Shown one piece after another: positions 23,777 to 33,311 of a stretch of 64,000 nt of DNA. A program made the position numbers and the translations under genes. The notes beneath the pieces are model-generated. The model did not search any database. It was not told the origin of the DNA and was given only the letters and a program-made list of their open reading frames with translations. Source of the stretch: DASWTL01 sp966250385 (GTDB lineage Bacteria > Bacteroidota > Bacteroidia > Sphingobacteriales > Sphingobacteriaceae); assembly GCA_966250385.1 (NCBI GenBank), contig CBINHC010000011.1, positions 62,001 to 126,000 of the forward strand. The letters are read 5' to 3'. How positions within the stretch are numbered: the stretch's first letter is position 1; each line of letters begins with the position of its first letter.

Positions 23777-24104
23777 AGTTGAGACAATCAGGTATGCGCT
23801 CACGCTGCACCGGAACCTCCTGAGCGGGGAGGCGGCCGATCGGTGGCGATCCGACCGTTGCACGCTTCACCGCCTGCTGGAGGAAACATTCAGTGATGCT
23901 GCCGGCGGCACCTATACGTTTGACCTGCCAGAGGTCGAACTGATCAACCGTGCCCTAAGGCACCATACCCGCCAGCTTTACCTCGACCTCCACCAGGCCT
24001 TTGAATCAGGCGCGGCCGAGGCGTTGGTGTACAACCTGTATGACAGCCAGCAGGATGCATTCAATCTTCTGAGCCGGTTCTCATACTATACAGCAGAAAG
24101 CTGA
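23739..24104 (+). CDS. Small hypothetical protein overlapping the GNAT gene
   Basis: A 121-residue, mainly helical protein (MTMWRQLDLCKPEVETIRYALTLHRNLLSGEAADRW...LYLDLHQAFESGAAEALVYNLYDSQQDAFNLLSRF). It has no signal peptide, membrane helix or known motif. Its start lies 38 bp inside the GNAT gene in another frame, indicating translational coupling if real. Codon composition continues like the neighbouring genes after the overlap, which supports coding. An ATG two codons in (23745) would shorten the overlap. Function unknown. Confidence 0.6.
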   Translation: MTMWRQLDLCKPEVETIRYALTLHRNLLSGEAADRWRSDRCTLHRLLEETFSDAAGGTYTFDLPEVELINRALRHHTRQLYLDLHQAFESGAAEALVYNLYDSQQDAFNLLSRFSYYTAES

Positions 24105-24322
24105 ACGGGGCGGCTGCCCGGCCCGTCCCGTTATCCGATAAGCGGCATCGGGGCGAACTTCCAAACTGGAAAAGGCGGCATCATTTCCTTGTATGACGAT
24201 CCCTTCCCTTATTCCGTGAAGACCCGGGCCGGCATTCCTGCTTCGGAAAATGTATATTTACTGCTAGGAGGCCCCGCTGTCGCGGTAACTTGAGTTCCGG
24301 GCGGCTGAGCGCAAGTAAGGAT

Positions 24323-24358
24323 ATGCAGCGGTATCGGCTGCATCTTTTCAGATTTTTA
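24323..24358 (+). terminator. Hairpin with T-rich tail ahead of the PAS kinase
   Basis: ATGCAGC (24323-24329) pairs with GCTGCAT (24337-24343) around a 7-nt GGTATCG loop, followed by CTTTTCAGATTTTT. It ends about 30 bp before the ATG of the sensor kinase. It could be a weak terminator for upstream transcription or an attenuator. The rest of 24105-24322 shows no gene. Confidence 0.35.
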
Positions 24359-24389
24359 GTATTTTTTGACGATACCAGAAGTGCGGGAT

Positions 24390-27300
24390 ATGTTTTCGAT
24401 TTTTCATGCGATGCCGATGCCGGCGGTGGTGCTGCGGACCGATGCGGATTTTACCATTGCGGAGGTCAACGACTTATTTCTTGAGAATGCCCGCCGATCC
24501 CGGGAAGAGTTGCTGGGAAAGGGCCTATTCGATATATTTCACGGAGAGGACGCTTCGGCGATGGCTGAATCTTTTATCCGCGTGGCAAAAAGCGGAGAAG
24601 CGGAGCGTTTACCCTATTACCGGTTTGATATTCCGGGGCCGGAAGGCCAGGGTTTTGTCAAACGCTACTGGTCGCCCAACAATATTCCTGTTCCGGATCA
24701 TACCGGCCAGATTCGTTTTATCCTGCACGCGGTCTCCGATATCACGGCAGAGATCGAGCTTCGGGAGGTTCACCGGAAAAATAAGCAGGAGTTTCAGTCC
24801 CTTTTTGAGCAGCATCCGGATGTCGTATTCTCGCTGGATCTGAACGGATATTTCACCCGGGTCAACCAGGCGGCGGTACAGCTCTCTGAGCGGACCGAAG
24901 CCGAGCTGTTGTCGATGCACTTTTCCGAGCTCAGCCTGGTCAGCGAAAGCTCGCGCCTGGAGGGTTATTTCCGGGAGTGTTGTGCCGGGGCTTCGTTCAG
25001 TGTCGAGGTTCCCGCCATCAGCAAGAGCGGGAAACGGCATGAACTGAATATTTCGGTCATGCCGCTGCTGATCGACGGTGAGGTCAGGGGCGTTTACGGG
25101 ATTGCAAAGGATGAAACTGAACGCTACCGGTTTCAGCAGGAGCGGCAGCTGATTTCCCAGGTCAGCCAGCTTTTCAACCAGTCGGACGATCTTTCAGACT
25201 GCCTTTCGGCGGTACTTAAAGAGCTATGCGGTTTGACCGGAACCGTGGTAGCAGAAGCCTGGACCGGCAGCGTTGGCCATACGGAGGTCGTCCGCCTCGC
25301 CAGCGTGCATCTGGCCCGTAAGTTCCGGCCGGACGGAAAGGGCATGTTTGAACAGCCGGACGGGCTGATCGGGCTTGCCTGGGATAGCCGGGAGATTGTC
25401 CAAATGACGGATCTTCCCAATAATCCGGTATTCAGGCGCACAGCCTTCGCAGCCGATAACGGCCTCTTGTCCGGAATTGCCATGCCCATACTTTCCAACG
25501 GGCAGGTCGTGGCGGTCTTCAGCTTTTATTCGGATCTGTCGCTCCCGATCCCTGCCGAGTGGATGAGCGATGGCCTGATGAGTCACCTGGCCGGTGAAAT
25601 TCAGCGGAAGAAGGCTGAGCAGGAGCTGAACCAGTTCTTCAACCTTTCACCGGATATGCTTGCTATCGTGGGCTTTGATGGCTATTTCAAGAAGATCAAC
25701 GCCATGTTCACACGGCTGCTCGGCTACTCGGAAGAGGAGCTGACCTCAAGGCCGTTTTTTGATTTCATTCATCCGGATGACCGCGCCGCAAGCGAGGCTG
25801 CATTAAGGCATCTGAAATCGAATCTGCTGACCCAGTCATTTGAAAACCGGTATATCACCAAAGCCGGGGAGAGGAAATGGATCTCCTGGGCGGCCAATAT
25901 TTCAAAGGACGATCGCCTGCTTTATGCGGTTGCCCGGGACGTCACCGAGAAGAAGGAACTGGAAAAGACCGTTCAGCAGGAGCAGCTTCGGTTCTCCAGG
26001 ATGTTTAATGAAGCGCCTGTCAGCATGTGCATTCTAAAAGGCAGGGATCATGTTTATACGCATGTCAACGCCGCGTTCTACGCCTTTACCGGCAAGTCAG
26101 GCATTGAAGGAAAATCTGTATTGGAAGCCTTCCCGGAAGTGGAGAACCAGGGTATTCCGGAATGGATGAACCATGTGTATGAGACCGGCGAAACGTTCAC
26201 CTCGGCGGACACCCCGCTGGAACTGGTGCGGGACGGGAAGCTGGAGCCCTGTTACCTGACTTTCATGTATCAGCCGTACAAGAATAATGAAGGCGCGGTA
26301 GAAGGGATTTTTTATTTCGGGATCGACGTGACCGAACAGGTGCTGGCCCGCAAGCGCCTGGAGGATAGTGAGCGCCGGTACGTCGATCTGATCGAGAACC
26401 TTCCCGTCGCGGTATATACGACCGATGCGAAAGGTAACATGCTGCTCTATAACAGGGCGGCCGTTGAACTCTGGGGCACCCGCCCGGAGCTCGGCAGGGA
26501 GTATCAGCATGAATCCATCCAGATCTTCACCCCGGAGGGGCGGCCGCTGCCGCATGATCGCAGGCCGCTTGCCTCGGCGCTGATCAATGGGAAGCCTGCC
26601 TGGAACGCTGAGGTTGTTCTGAAACGTCCCGACGGGGAACTGCGGAACGTGCTTGCATGTCCTTCTCCTGTCTATGATGCAGACGGAGCGTTGTACGGTG
26701 GTATTAATGTGTTGATCGATATTACCGAACGCAAACAGGCTGAAGAAGAAATTCAGCGGCTTTCGCTGATTGCCCGGGATACCGATAATGCGGTGATCAT
26801 TACGGACCTGGATGGTCGGATCGAATGGGTGAACGACGCCTTCAGCAAAATGACTGAATACTCATTCAGAGAAGCCGCCGGGCGGTCTGAGGCCGCTTTC
26901 CTGCATGGCGAGCATACCGACCCCTCGGTGGTCGCACAGATGGAGGACATGAACAGCAAAGGGCAGGTGTTCCAGTGTGAGGTTCTGAACTACACCAAAT
27001 CCGGCCGGCCGTTCTGGCGCGAAGTGATGCGTCAGCCGCTTTTTAACCGGAACGGAAATGTGACGAACTACATGTCCATCAGCCGGGATGTGACGGAGCG
27101 GAAGGAAGCCTATCAGAAACTCGTGCAGTCCCGCAAAGAGATCCAGAGCTTTGCACGCCAGCTGAATGATGTCCTGGAAGACGAACGTGCCCACATCGCC
27201 CGCGAGATACACGACGAGTTCGGCCAGCAGCTGGCCGGCCTGAAGATGTACCTGAACTCACTCCGGGGGTACCTGGCAGAAGGGGGAGAAGCCGTCCTGG

Positions 27301-27803
27301 ACTCGACGATGGCGGCTGCTGACGTCACCATCCAGTCATTAAGAAAGTTTGCAACTGAACTACGGCCGGGTATCCTGGATACGCTCGGCCTGATTCCGTC
27401 CTTGGAATGGCTTATTGAGGACTTTAAGGCGAAGTTGGGTGTCAGCTGCCGGATCAGGCTAAAGGGCGAAAAACGCAGGAATATTGAAAAGAACATCTCC
27501 ATCTGCTGTTTTCGCATCTGCCAGGAGGCGCTTACTAACATCATTAAACACGCGGATGCCTCCCGTGTAACCGCCGAACTGGAAATCACCCCGGACCGCT
27601 TATTTATGCGCATAGCCGATAACGGGCGCGGGATGCTGCCGGACAGTATTCAAAACCCCTTCTCCATGGGGTTGCTGGGTATGCGGGAGCGTGCCGCCCT
27701 GGTGGGAGGCAACCTGCTGATCAAGAGCAGGCCGGGAAAGGGGACGACACTGGATCTGGTGATCGGCATGAGGAATGACCGGCAGGACCCCTTAACGGAG
27801 TAA
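24390..27803 (+). CDS. Multi-PAS/GAF sensor histidine kinase (NarL-type)
   Basis: A 1137-residue soluble kinase. In order: PAS (about 5-110), PAS (about 130-240; FQSLFEQHPDVVFSLDLNG), GAF (about 255-395; LIGLAWDSREIVQMTDLPNN), PAS (about 410-525), PAS (about 535-650), PAS (about 660-780) and PAS (about 785-905; DLDGRIEWVNDAFSKMTEYSF). Next come HisKA_3 with phosphoacceptor His941 in AREIHDEFGQQLAGL and HATPase_c (ICQEALTNIIKHADASRV; DNGRGMLPD). The last PAS reads GRSEAAFLHG and lacks the LOV photoactive Cys. No transmembrane helix is seen, so the input is cytoplasmic. A TTG at 24366 would add eight residues. The NarL-type regulator gene follows 66 bp downstream. Confidence 0.92.
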   Translation: MFSIFHAMPMPAVVLRTDADFTIAEVNDLFLENARRSREELLGKGLFDIFHGEDASAMAESFIRVAKSGEAERLPYYRFDIPGPEGQGFVKRYWSPNNIPVPDHTGQIRFILHAVSDITAEIELREVHRKNKQEFQSLFEQHPDVVFSLDLNGYFTRVNQAAVQLSERTEAELLSMHFSELSLVSESSRLEGYFRECCAGASFSVEVPAISKSGKRHELNISVMPLLIDGEVRGVYGIAKDETERYRFQQERQLISQVSQLFNQSDDLSDCLSAVLKELCGLTGTVVAEAWTGSVGHTEVVRLASVHLARKFRPDGKGMFEQPDGLIGLAWDSREIVQMTDLPNNPVFRRTAFAADNGLLSGIAMPILSNGQVVAVFSFYSDLSLPIPAEWMSDGLMSHLAGEIQRKKAEQELNQFFNLSPDMLAIVGFDGYFKKINAMFTRLLGYSEEELTSRPFFDFIHPDDRAASEAALRHLKSNLLTQSFENRYITKAGERKWISWAANISKDDRLLYAVARDVTEKKELEKTVQQEQLRFSRMFNEAPVSMCILKGRDHVYTHVNAAFYAFTGKSGIEGKSVLEAFPEVENQGIPEWMNHVYETGETFTSADTPLELVRDGKLEPCYLTFMYQPYKNNEGAVEGIFYFGIDVTEQVLARKRLEDSERRYVDLIENLPVAVYTTDAKGNMLLYNRAAVELWGTRPELGREYQHESIQIFTPEGRPLPHDRRPLASALINGKPAWNAEVVLKRPDGELRNVLACPSPVYDADGALYGGINVLIDITERKQAEEEIQRLSLIARDTDNAVIITDLDGRIEWVNDAFSKMTEYSFREAAGRSEAAFLHGEHTDPSVVAQMEDMNSKGQVFQCEVLNYTKSGRPFWREVMRQPLFNRNGNVTNYMSISRDVTERKEAYQKLVQSRKEIQSFARQLNDVLEDERAHIAREIHDEFGQQLAGLKMYLNSLRGYLAEGGEAVLDSTMAAADVTIQSLRKFATELRPGILDTLGLIPSLEWLIEDFKAKLGVSCRIRLKGEKRRNIEKNISICCFRICQEALTNIIKHADASRVTAELEITPDRLFMRIADNGRGMLPDSIQNPFSMGLLGMRERAALVGGNLLIKSRPGKGTTLDLVIGMRNDRQDPLTE

Positions 27804-27869
27804 TCGTCCGCATCGGCGTGCGGCAGAGGGAGCTGAAAAAACATGGGTTTTACACCATAACCATAAATT

Positions 27870-28511
27870 ATGCATAAAAGGATACTAATCGCGGACGATC
27901 ATTTTGCGATCCGGAGCGGATTAAAGCATATGCTGCACACCCGGTTTCCGGGTTTTGAATTCGGGGAGTCGGTCACGGCGGCTGAAACGCTTCGCAAGAT
28001 CCGGGAAGTCAAGTGGGACCTGCTCATCCTGGATGTTGAAATTCCGGGAAAGAACGGCCTTGAGCTGCTGAGGGAACTCCAGGCCGAGCGCAACCGCGCG
28101 CCTGTCCTGATCTTCAGTTTTCATAATGAACAGCAGGTGGCTGTCCGGGCATTCAGGGCCGGAGCGGCTGGATATCTGGCCAAAGACTCGGCCGGGGAGC
28201 AGATCTTTGTTGCCATTGAACAGATCCTGGCCGGGAAAAAATACATCACTCCGGCTGTAGCCCAGCAACTTGCGAACCATGTAGGTGCGCCGCTGGACAA
28301 GGAACCGCATGAACTGCTCTCAGACCGGGAGTACCAGATCCTGCTCCTCATTGGTAGCGGCAAGACCGTTTCACAGATTTCAGAGCAGTTATGTCTCAGT
28401 TCCTCGACCATCAGTACGTTCCGGGCGCGGATCCTGCAAAAAATGGAGCTGAAGACGAACGCGGAACTGACCAGTTACGTGGTCCGCCGGAGACTGGTCC
28501 GGGGCATCTAG
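27870..28511 (+). CDS. NarL/FixJ-family response regulator
   Basis: The 213-residue protein has a receiver domain with Asp55 as phosphoacceptor (LLILDVEIPGKNG), acidic Asp9/Asp10 in IADDH and the conserved Lys in GYLAKDS. A LuxR-type helix-turn-helix lies at about 145-207 (ELLSDREYQILLLIGSGKTVSQISEQLCLSSSTISTFRARILQKM). It is the natural partner of the HisKA_3 kinase directly upstream. A weak hairpin (GGGC at 28529 and GCCC ending at 28553, then five Ts) may end transcription. Confidence 0.93.
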   Translation: MHKRILIADDHFAIRSGLKHMLHTRFPGFEFGESVTAAETLRKIREVKWDLLILDVEIPGKNGLELLRELQAERNRAPVLIFSFHNEQQVAVRAFRAGAAGYLAKDSAGEQIFVAIEQILAGKKYITPAVAQQLANHVGAPLDKEPHELLSDREYQILLLIGSGKTVSQISEQLCLSSSTISTFRARILQKMELKTNAELTSYVVRRRLVRGI

Positions 28512-28589
28512 CACCGGCGGGGGATTTCGGGCTCGCGGAAAACAAAGAGGCCCTTTTTGCTGTCCTGTTTTTTTCAGCTATTTTGGAGT

Positions 28590-29642
28590 ATGGGAATTGA
28601 CGCAGCAGCACGGGAGGACGTGCCTTCCAGAAAAAAGTTATTTTATCCCATCGGTGAGCCGCTTCGAAGTTACCTCAGCCAATGGGACCGTGAGATCCGG
28701 CTCCCGCTGAACTATGCGGACCTGCTTCATTTCAACTTCTCCGTCCCGCTTCTGGACAAGCATAACCGGGATACCCTGTGGCAGACGGTGCAGTATGAAC
28801 AGAACGAGCTGGATGAGATCTACCCGGCGCTGAAATACATCTATGCGCTGCTGCATGCGGACGGCCGGATGGAAGTGATGGAGCACCTTTCCGTGGCCCG
28901 TATCGACTATTGCACCTTCGGTAATTCAAAGCCTTTCCGGATCCGGATCATCAACCGGCTGAATGACAACTATGATCATTTCTATATTAAGTATGCGGAT
29001 GCGTCCCGGGTCTTCGGGCTGGAACTCGAGCATATCCTGTCGCCCAACCGGATCAATTATGTTACTGACCGGGAAACGCTCATCGAAGAGCATATCCCGG
29101 GATTACCGGGGGACGTATTCATTGACCAGTACATGAATGGCTCCAAGTTTGATGAGACCCGGATCTCCAAGGAATTCGTAAAGTTTAACGAGCGGTGCTT
29201 TGTCAGGCTCCTCGGCGATATGCGCTCCTACAATTTCGTGGTGGATATCACCCCGGATATTGAAGGGAACCAGTACCGGATCCGGTCCATTGATTTCGAC
29301 CAGCAGTCCTACGAGGGGAGGAAGAGCCTGTACCTGCCCCAGTTCTTCCGCGAAAACCGGAACCTGGTATTCCTGTGCAAGCAGCATTTGAATGAAAAGA
29401 CGATATCGCAATACCAGCAGGAGGAGCGAAGCCTGATCGCCCACCGTGTCAAGCTGGGGACCTACCGGCTGGATGCATTGTTTGATGCGATGAAGGATGC
29501 CGATATCGCCCCCTCAGAAAAGATACGGCTACTGGGAGCCCAGCTTGCGGCGCACCATGAGGATGACGAATTCCGGACACTGGACACCATGCCCAGGATC
29601 GTTCAGAAACACCTTTATGCCTGCCTGAAGCGGCTGGTCTGA
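28590..29642 (+). CDS. Uncharacterised protein with protein-kinase-like signature residues
   Basis: A 350-residue soluble protein that I cannot assign to a named family. Residues in the right order for a kinase/APH fold are visible. FYIKYAD has Lys134 (the VAIK-like position), GLELEHIL has Glu145/147 (the alpha-C position), and LLGDMRSYNFVVD has Asp210 and Asn215 with the D-x-x-x-x-N spacing of the catalytic loop. RSIDFDQQ has Asp235/237 at the DFG-like position. There is no obvious glycine-rich loop. The long N-terminal part (1-100) is helical and different from kinases. The start at 28590 is preferred over 28557 because the extra residues show nothing conserved. It follows the NarL regulator gene by 78 bp. 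Function unknown; kinase-like fold is inference. Confidence 0.6.
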   Translation: MGIDAAAREDVPSRKKLFYPIGEPLRSYLSQWDREIRLPLNYADLLHFNFSVPLLDKHNRDTLWQTVQYEQNELDEIYPALKYIYALLHADGRMEVMEHLSVARIDYCTFGNSKPFRIRIINRLNDNYDHFYIKYADASRVFGLELEHILSPNRINYVTDRETLIEEHIPGLPGDVFIDQYMNGSKFDETRISKEFVKFNERCFVRLLGDMRSYNFVVDITPDIEGNQYRIRSIDFDQQSYEGRKSLYLPQFFRENRNLVFLCKQHLNEKTISQYQQEERSLIAHRVKLGTYRLDALFDAMKDADIAPSEKIRLLGAQLAAHHEDDEFRTLDTMPRIVQKHLYACLKRLV

Positions 29643-29656
29643 AACCGGGGAATGAT

Positions 29657-30625
29657 CTAGCTTTCGCGGACCAGGATCTGACTGGCGAACTGCTGAAGCC
29701 GTTCTTTCCGGTCCCCGGGAACCGTCAGCTGGTCGAGGCAGTCAAAGGCTTTCCGCGCAAAGGTATCCATCTGAGCTTCGGCGAGTTCCCTGACGCCGAA
29801 CCGGTCAAACAGCGCTGTGACCGCCGGAACCTTGCCGGCAACGTCCTCGGAGGTGAGCCATTGGTCCAGCGCGATGGCGTCCGGGCCGGCAGCGATTTCC
29901 CGTGCCTTGATCAGCAGGAAGGTCTTCTTGTTCGAAATAATGTCCCCGCCGACCTGTTTCCCGAACTTTTCCGGATCGCCGTAAACGTCCAGGATATCAT
30001 CCTGGAGCTGGAAAGCCAGCCCCATGCTGACGCCGAATTCATACAGGAGCACGGCTTCTTTTTCATCCGCCCCACCCAGCAGCGCCCCGATCTTCAGAGC
30101 TGCCCCCAGGAGTACCGATGTCTTCAGCCGGATCATCTCCAGGTACTGATCAATCGTCACCAGTTGCTGCTTTTCGAAATTCATATCGATCTGCTGTCCT
30201 TCACACACCTCGACGGCCGTTTGGTTGAAGATGGAGAGTACCCGGGGAAGCAATGCGGGTTCGACGCCCATCATCAGCTTGTAGGCCTCGACCAGCATGA
30301 CATCGCCGGAAAGTATCGCCACGCTTGTGTTCCATTTCTCATGGACCGTCTGCTGTCCGCGGCGAAGCGGCGCCAGGTCCATGATATCGTCGTGGAGCAA
30401 CGTAAAGTTGTGGAATACTTCTATAGCGAGCGCCGGCCGGATAGCCTGTTCGATCCGGTCGGAATACAGGTTGCATCCCATCAGCAGCAGCGCAGGCCGT
30501 AACCGTTTTCCGCCGAGCTCCAGCATGTAGCTGATGGGTTCATAAAGTTCCCGGGGGCTGGCGGGGTATTCCTTACCCCGTAGCTCCCGGGAAATAATTT
30601 CTTGAAGTTCGCTGATCGTGTACAT
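29657..30625 (-). CDS. Polyprenyl (trans-isoprenyl) diphosphate synthase
   Basis: The 322-residue protein has both Asp-rich motifs of trans-prenyltransferases: FARM LLHDDIMDLAPLRRG and SARM FQLQDDILDVYGDPEKFGKQVGGDI, plus GGKRLRPALLLMG near residue 37. It condenses isopentenyl diphosphate onto allylic diphosphates to make a C20-C40 chain for quinones or carotenoids. The chain length cannot be told from the sequence. It lies 67 bp downstream of rnr on the same strand but has a TAATTTTG box of its own just upstream. Confidence 0.92.
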   Translation of the reverse strand: MYTISELQEIISRELRGKEYPASPRELYEPISYMLELGGKRLRPALLLMGCNLYSDRIEQAIRPALAIEVFHNFTLLHDDIMDLAPLRRGQQTVHEKWNTSVAILSGDVMLVEAYKLMMGVEPALLPRVLSIFNQTAVEVCEGQQIDMNFEKQQLVTIDQYLEMIRLKTSVLLGAALKIGALLGGADEKEAVLLYEFGVSMGLAFQLQDDILDVYGDPEKFGKQVGGDIISNKKTFLLIKAREIAAGPDAIALDQWLTSEDVAGKVPAVTALFDRFGVRELAEAQMDTFARKAFDCLDQLTVPGDRKERLQQFASQILVRES

Positions 30626-30632
30626 GCGGCGG

Positions 30633-30640
30633 CAAAATTA
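30633..30640 (-). promoter_or_regulatory. -7 box upstream of the polyprenyl synthase gene
   Basis: On the minus strand this reads TAATTTTG, an exact TAnnTTTG match, ending 7 bp before the ATG. No TTG lies at 18-20 bp. A start this close would give an almost leaderless transcript, so the call is weak. Confidence 0.3.
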
Positions 30641-30692
30641 GCAATTAGCAGGCAGTATCCGGCACAACGTTCATATCCTGCCGCCTGCAGAC

Positions 30693-32963
30693 CTATTTTC
30701 GTTTCCCGGATTTCTTTTCCGCGGATTTCTGACCGCCTTTGCCCTTCGGCGATCGGCTCTGCCGCGGCTTACCCGAAGACTGCCTGGGGGCTCTTTCCCG
30801 TATGCTTTCACCTTCCAGCTGCACCGCCTGGCCGTCACCGATCAGCGTGAAGTCGATCTGGCGCTTGGCCAGGTCAACTTTCTTGACACGGATCCGTACC
30901 TCATCACCCAGCTGGTACACTTTTTTCTTGCGCTGGCCGATGATACAGTAATTCTTCTCATCCAGCACGTAGAAGTCGTCGGAGATGTCCCGAAGTCGGA
31001 CCATGCCCTCGCATTTATTCTCGATGATCTCCACATACATACCCCATTCGGTAACCCCGGAAATGATCCCGTTGTATTCGGTCCCCACGTTATCCTCCAG
31101 GTACTCGGCCTGCTTGTATTTGACGGAGGCCCGCTCAGCGTCAGCGGCCTTTTTTTCCATCTGCGACGCATGCAGGGACATTTTCTCATAGGCTTCCTCA
31201 TTGGCTGAAGGACCGCCCAGCAGGTAGTGCTCCAGGAGACGGTGTGCCAGGACATCCGGGTAACGCCGGATAGGAGAGGTGAAGTGCGTATAGAAGTCAA
31301 AGCCCAGGCCATAGTGACTGGTCTTCTTTGTCGTGTAAATAGCTTTGGCCATCGACCGGATCGCCAGGGAGGTCAGAACGTTCTGCTCTTTTTTGCCTTC
31401 GACATCGTCCATCAGCCGGCTCAGTGACCGGGCGATCTCGCGATCCGAGTTCATGTTGATCTGGTAGCCGAACTTGGCGGCAAACTGCGCGAAGGTCTGC
31501 AGGGACTGCTCATTGGGAGCATCGTGTACCCGGTATACATAGGTCAGCTTCTTTTTACCCTTGCCTTTTTTGGCGATGAATTCGGCCACTTTGCGGTTGG
31601 CCAGGAGCATAAAGTCTTCGATGAGCTTGTGGGCATCCTTGCGTTCCTTGATATATACGCCGATCGGTTTGCCGGCCTCATCCAGCCGGAACTTCACTTC
31701 GGTCGTCTCAAAGCTGATGGCTCCCTCTTTGAACTTGCGTTCGCGGAGTTTGTAGGCCAGTTCATTGAGCAGGTTGATTTCGACGCTGTATTCTCCCGTC
31801 TTGTTCTCGATCAGCTCCTGCGCTTCCTCATAGCTGAAGCGCCGGTCTGAGAAGATGACGGTCTTGCCGAACCACTGATTGACGATATTGGCATGGGTGT
31901 CCAGTTCAAAGACCGCCGAGAAGCACAGTTTCTCTTCGCGGGGACGCAGGGAACAGACCCCGTTGGAGAGCCGTTCCGGCAGCATCGGGATTACCCGGTC
32001 GACCAGGTATACCGAAGTACCCCGTTCAAAGGCTTCCTTATCCAGAAGCGTGTCCGGACGTACATAGTGCGACACGTCGGCGATATGGACGCCGACTTCG
32101 TAGTGGCCGTTGTCCAGGTGCCGGAAGGAGATGGCGTCATCGAAGTCCTTGGCATCGAACGGGTCGATGGTGAAGGTCAGTACATCCCGGAAATCGCGTC
32201 TGCGGGCAATTTCTGCAGCCGGTATCGCCTCAGGAATGGCATTCGCCTCCGCCTCGACATCCGCAGGGAATTCGAGCGGGAAACCGTAGTCCGCCAGGAT
32301 GGCGTTCATCTCGGTATTGTTCTCGCCCTGTTTCCCGAGCACGTGCTTGATCCTCCCGATCGGGTTCTTGGCATCCTGCGGCCAGTCAACGATCTGAGCG
32401 ATCGCCTTGTCTCCGTTCTGTCCGCCATTCAGGTCCGAAAGCGGGATGAAGATGTCGTGGAGCATCTTGCGGTCATCGGGAACAAAGAACGCGAACCGGT
32501 CGGATAGTTTCAGAATTCCGGTAAACTCCATCTTCGCCCTTTCGATGATCTCAATGACTTCCCCGTCTTTCTTACGGCCGCGGCTCTTGGCGTAAACATA
32601 TACCTTAACGGTATCACCATGCAGGGCTGTCCGGAGTTTTCGCGGTGCAACATAGATGTCATCTTCCAGCTCATCGTCGGTTACAATGTATGCGGATCCG
32701 TCCGCTGTCATATCGACGCGTCCGGTGACAAAGGTCTTTAACTCCTTCAGGGTATATTTTCCCCTTTCCGGTTCCATCAATACGCCGGACAGGGCCTCGT
32801 CTTCCAGCACTTCGCGGATCAGCTCCCGGGATTCCGGGTCGTCCAGGTTCAGGCTTGCTGCTACCTGTTTATAATTCAGGGGCTTATTCCCGGACTTTTC
32901 AAAAACGTCCGTGATCAGCTTGGTGATGATCGTCTTAAATTGCTTTGATTTGTTTTTTGCCAT
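30693..32963 (-). CDS. rnr: Ribonuclease R
   Basis: The 756-residue protein (MAKNKSKQFKTIITKLITDVFEK) has an N-terminal winged-helix/cold-shock part, then the RNB catalytic domain with TFTIDPFDAKDFDDAISF (the Mg-binding Asp cluster), SVYLVDRVIPMLPERLSNGVCSL and FDFYTHFTSPIRRYPDVLAHRLLEHYL. A C-terminal S1 domain (GTEYNGIISGVTEWGMYVEIIENKCEGMVRL) is followed by a basic tail rich in Lys/Arg/Ser. This is the complete RNase R arrangement: a 3'-5' exoribonuclease that degrades structured RNA. The frame extends nine codons upstream, but the ATG at 32963 is the natural start. Confidence 0.95.
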   Translation of the reverse strand: MAKNKSKQFKTIITKLITDVFEKSGNKPLNYKQVAASLNLDDPESRELIREVLEDEALSGVLMEPERGKYTLKELKTFVTGRVDMTADGSAYIVTDDELEDDIYVAPRKLRTALHGDTVKVYVYAKSRGRKKDGEVIEIIERAKMEFTGILKLSDRFAFFVPDDRKMLHDIFIPLSDLNGGQNGDKAIAQIVDWPQDAKNPIGRIKHVLGKQGENNTEMNAILADYGFPLEFPADVEAEANAIPEAIPAAEIARRRDFRDVLTFTIDPFDAKDFDDAISFRHLDNGHYEVGVHIADVSHYVRPDTLLDKEAFERGTSVYLVDRVIPMLPERLSNGVCSLRPREEKLCFSAVFELDTHANIVNQWFGKTVIFSDRRFSYEEAQELIENKTGEYSVEINLLNELAYKLRERKFKEGAISFETTEVKFRLDEAGKPIGVYIKERKDAHKLIEDFMLLANRKVAEFIAKKGKGKKKLTYVYRVHDAPNEQSLQTFAQFAAKFGYQINMNSDREIARSLSRLMDDVEGKKEQNVLTSLAIRSMAKAIYTTKKTSHYGLGFDFYTHFTSPIRRYPDVLAHRLLEHYLLGGPSANEEAYEKMSLHASQMEKKAADAERASVKYKQAEYLEDNVGTEYNGIISGVTEWGMYVEIIENKCEGMVRLRDISDDFYVLDEKNYCIIGQRKKKVYQLGDEVRIRVKKVDLAKRQIDFTLIGDGQAVQLEGESIRERAPRQSSGKPRQSRSPKGKGGQKSAEKKSGKRK

Positions 32964-33311
32964 GCAAAATGTTTTTTGCCAATATACCACTATAACATCA
33001 ACTAAGGGTTAATGTTCCCCGGGAATCGGAAGGAGAGGAGGTAGATTCTGGCTTTAGGATGCTTAATTTACCCTGTCGGCTGTTTTGCCGGCTGTAGGCT
33101 GGCAGCCGGACCTGGTCAGGTTTGGTTTTCCCCGGCCAGGTTGCTTCTGCCGCAGGATGTTCCCGAACCTGCCCATCGGATGCCGTAAATTTGCCCGTTG
33201 GTATAGGTATGGGCGGTTTTTCGTTATTCCCATTTTCGGGGATGCCTCTACTCCCTCCGGGGGATTACAGAACCGACCAGATTTGCCGGACTTTGAGATG
33301 TTGAGCAGCCG
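32964..33311. other. Intergenic region upstream of rnr
   Basis: About 350 bp without a supported gene; a plus-strand open frame here has no family likeness. A 7-bp stem CCGGCTG/CAGCCGG lies at 33088-33109 without a T-tract on either strand. The promoter of rnr should be here, but no good TAnnTTTG match was found on the minus strand. Confidence 0.45.

Noticed and set aside
26900..27000. LOV photoreceptor domain in the PAS kinase
   Set aside because: The segment reads GRSEAAFLHG; the photoactive cysteine of GRNCRFLQ is missing.
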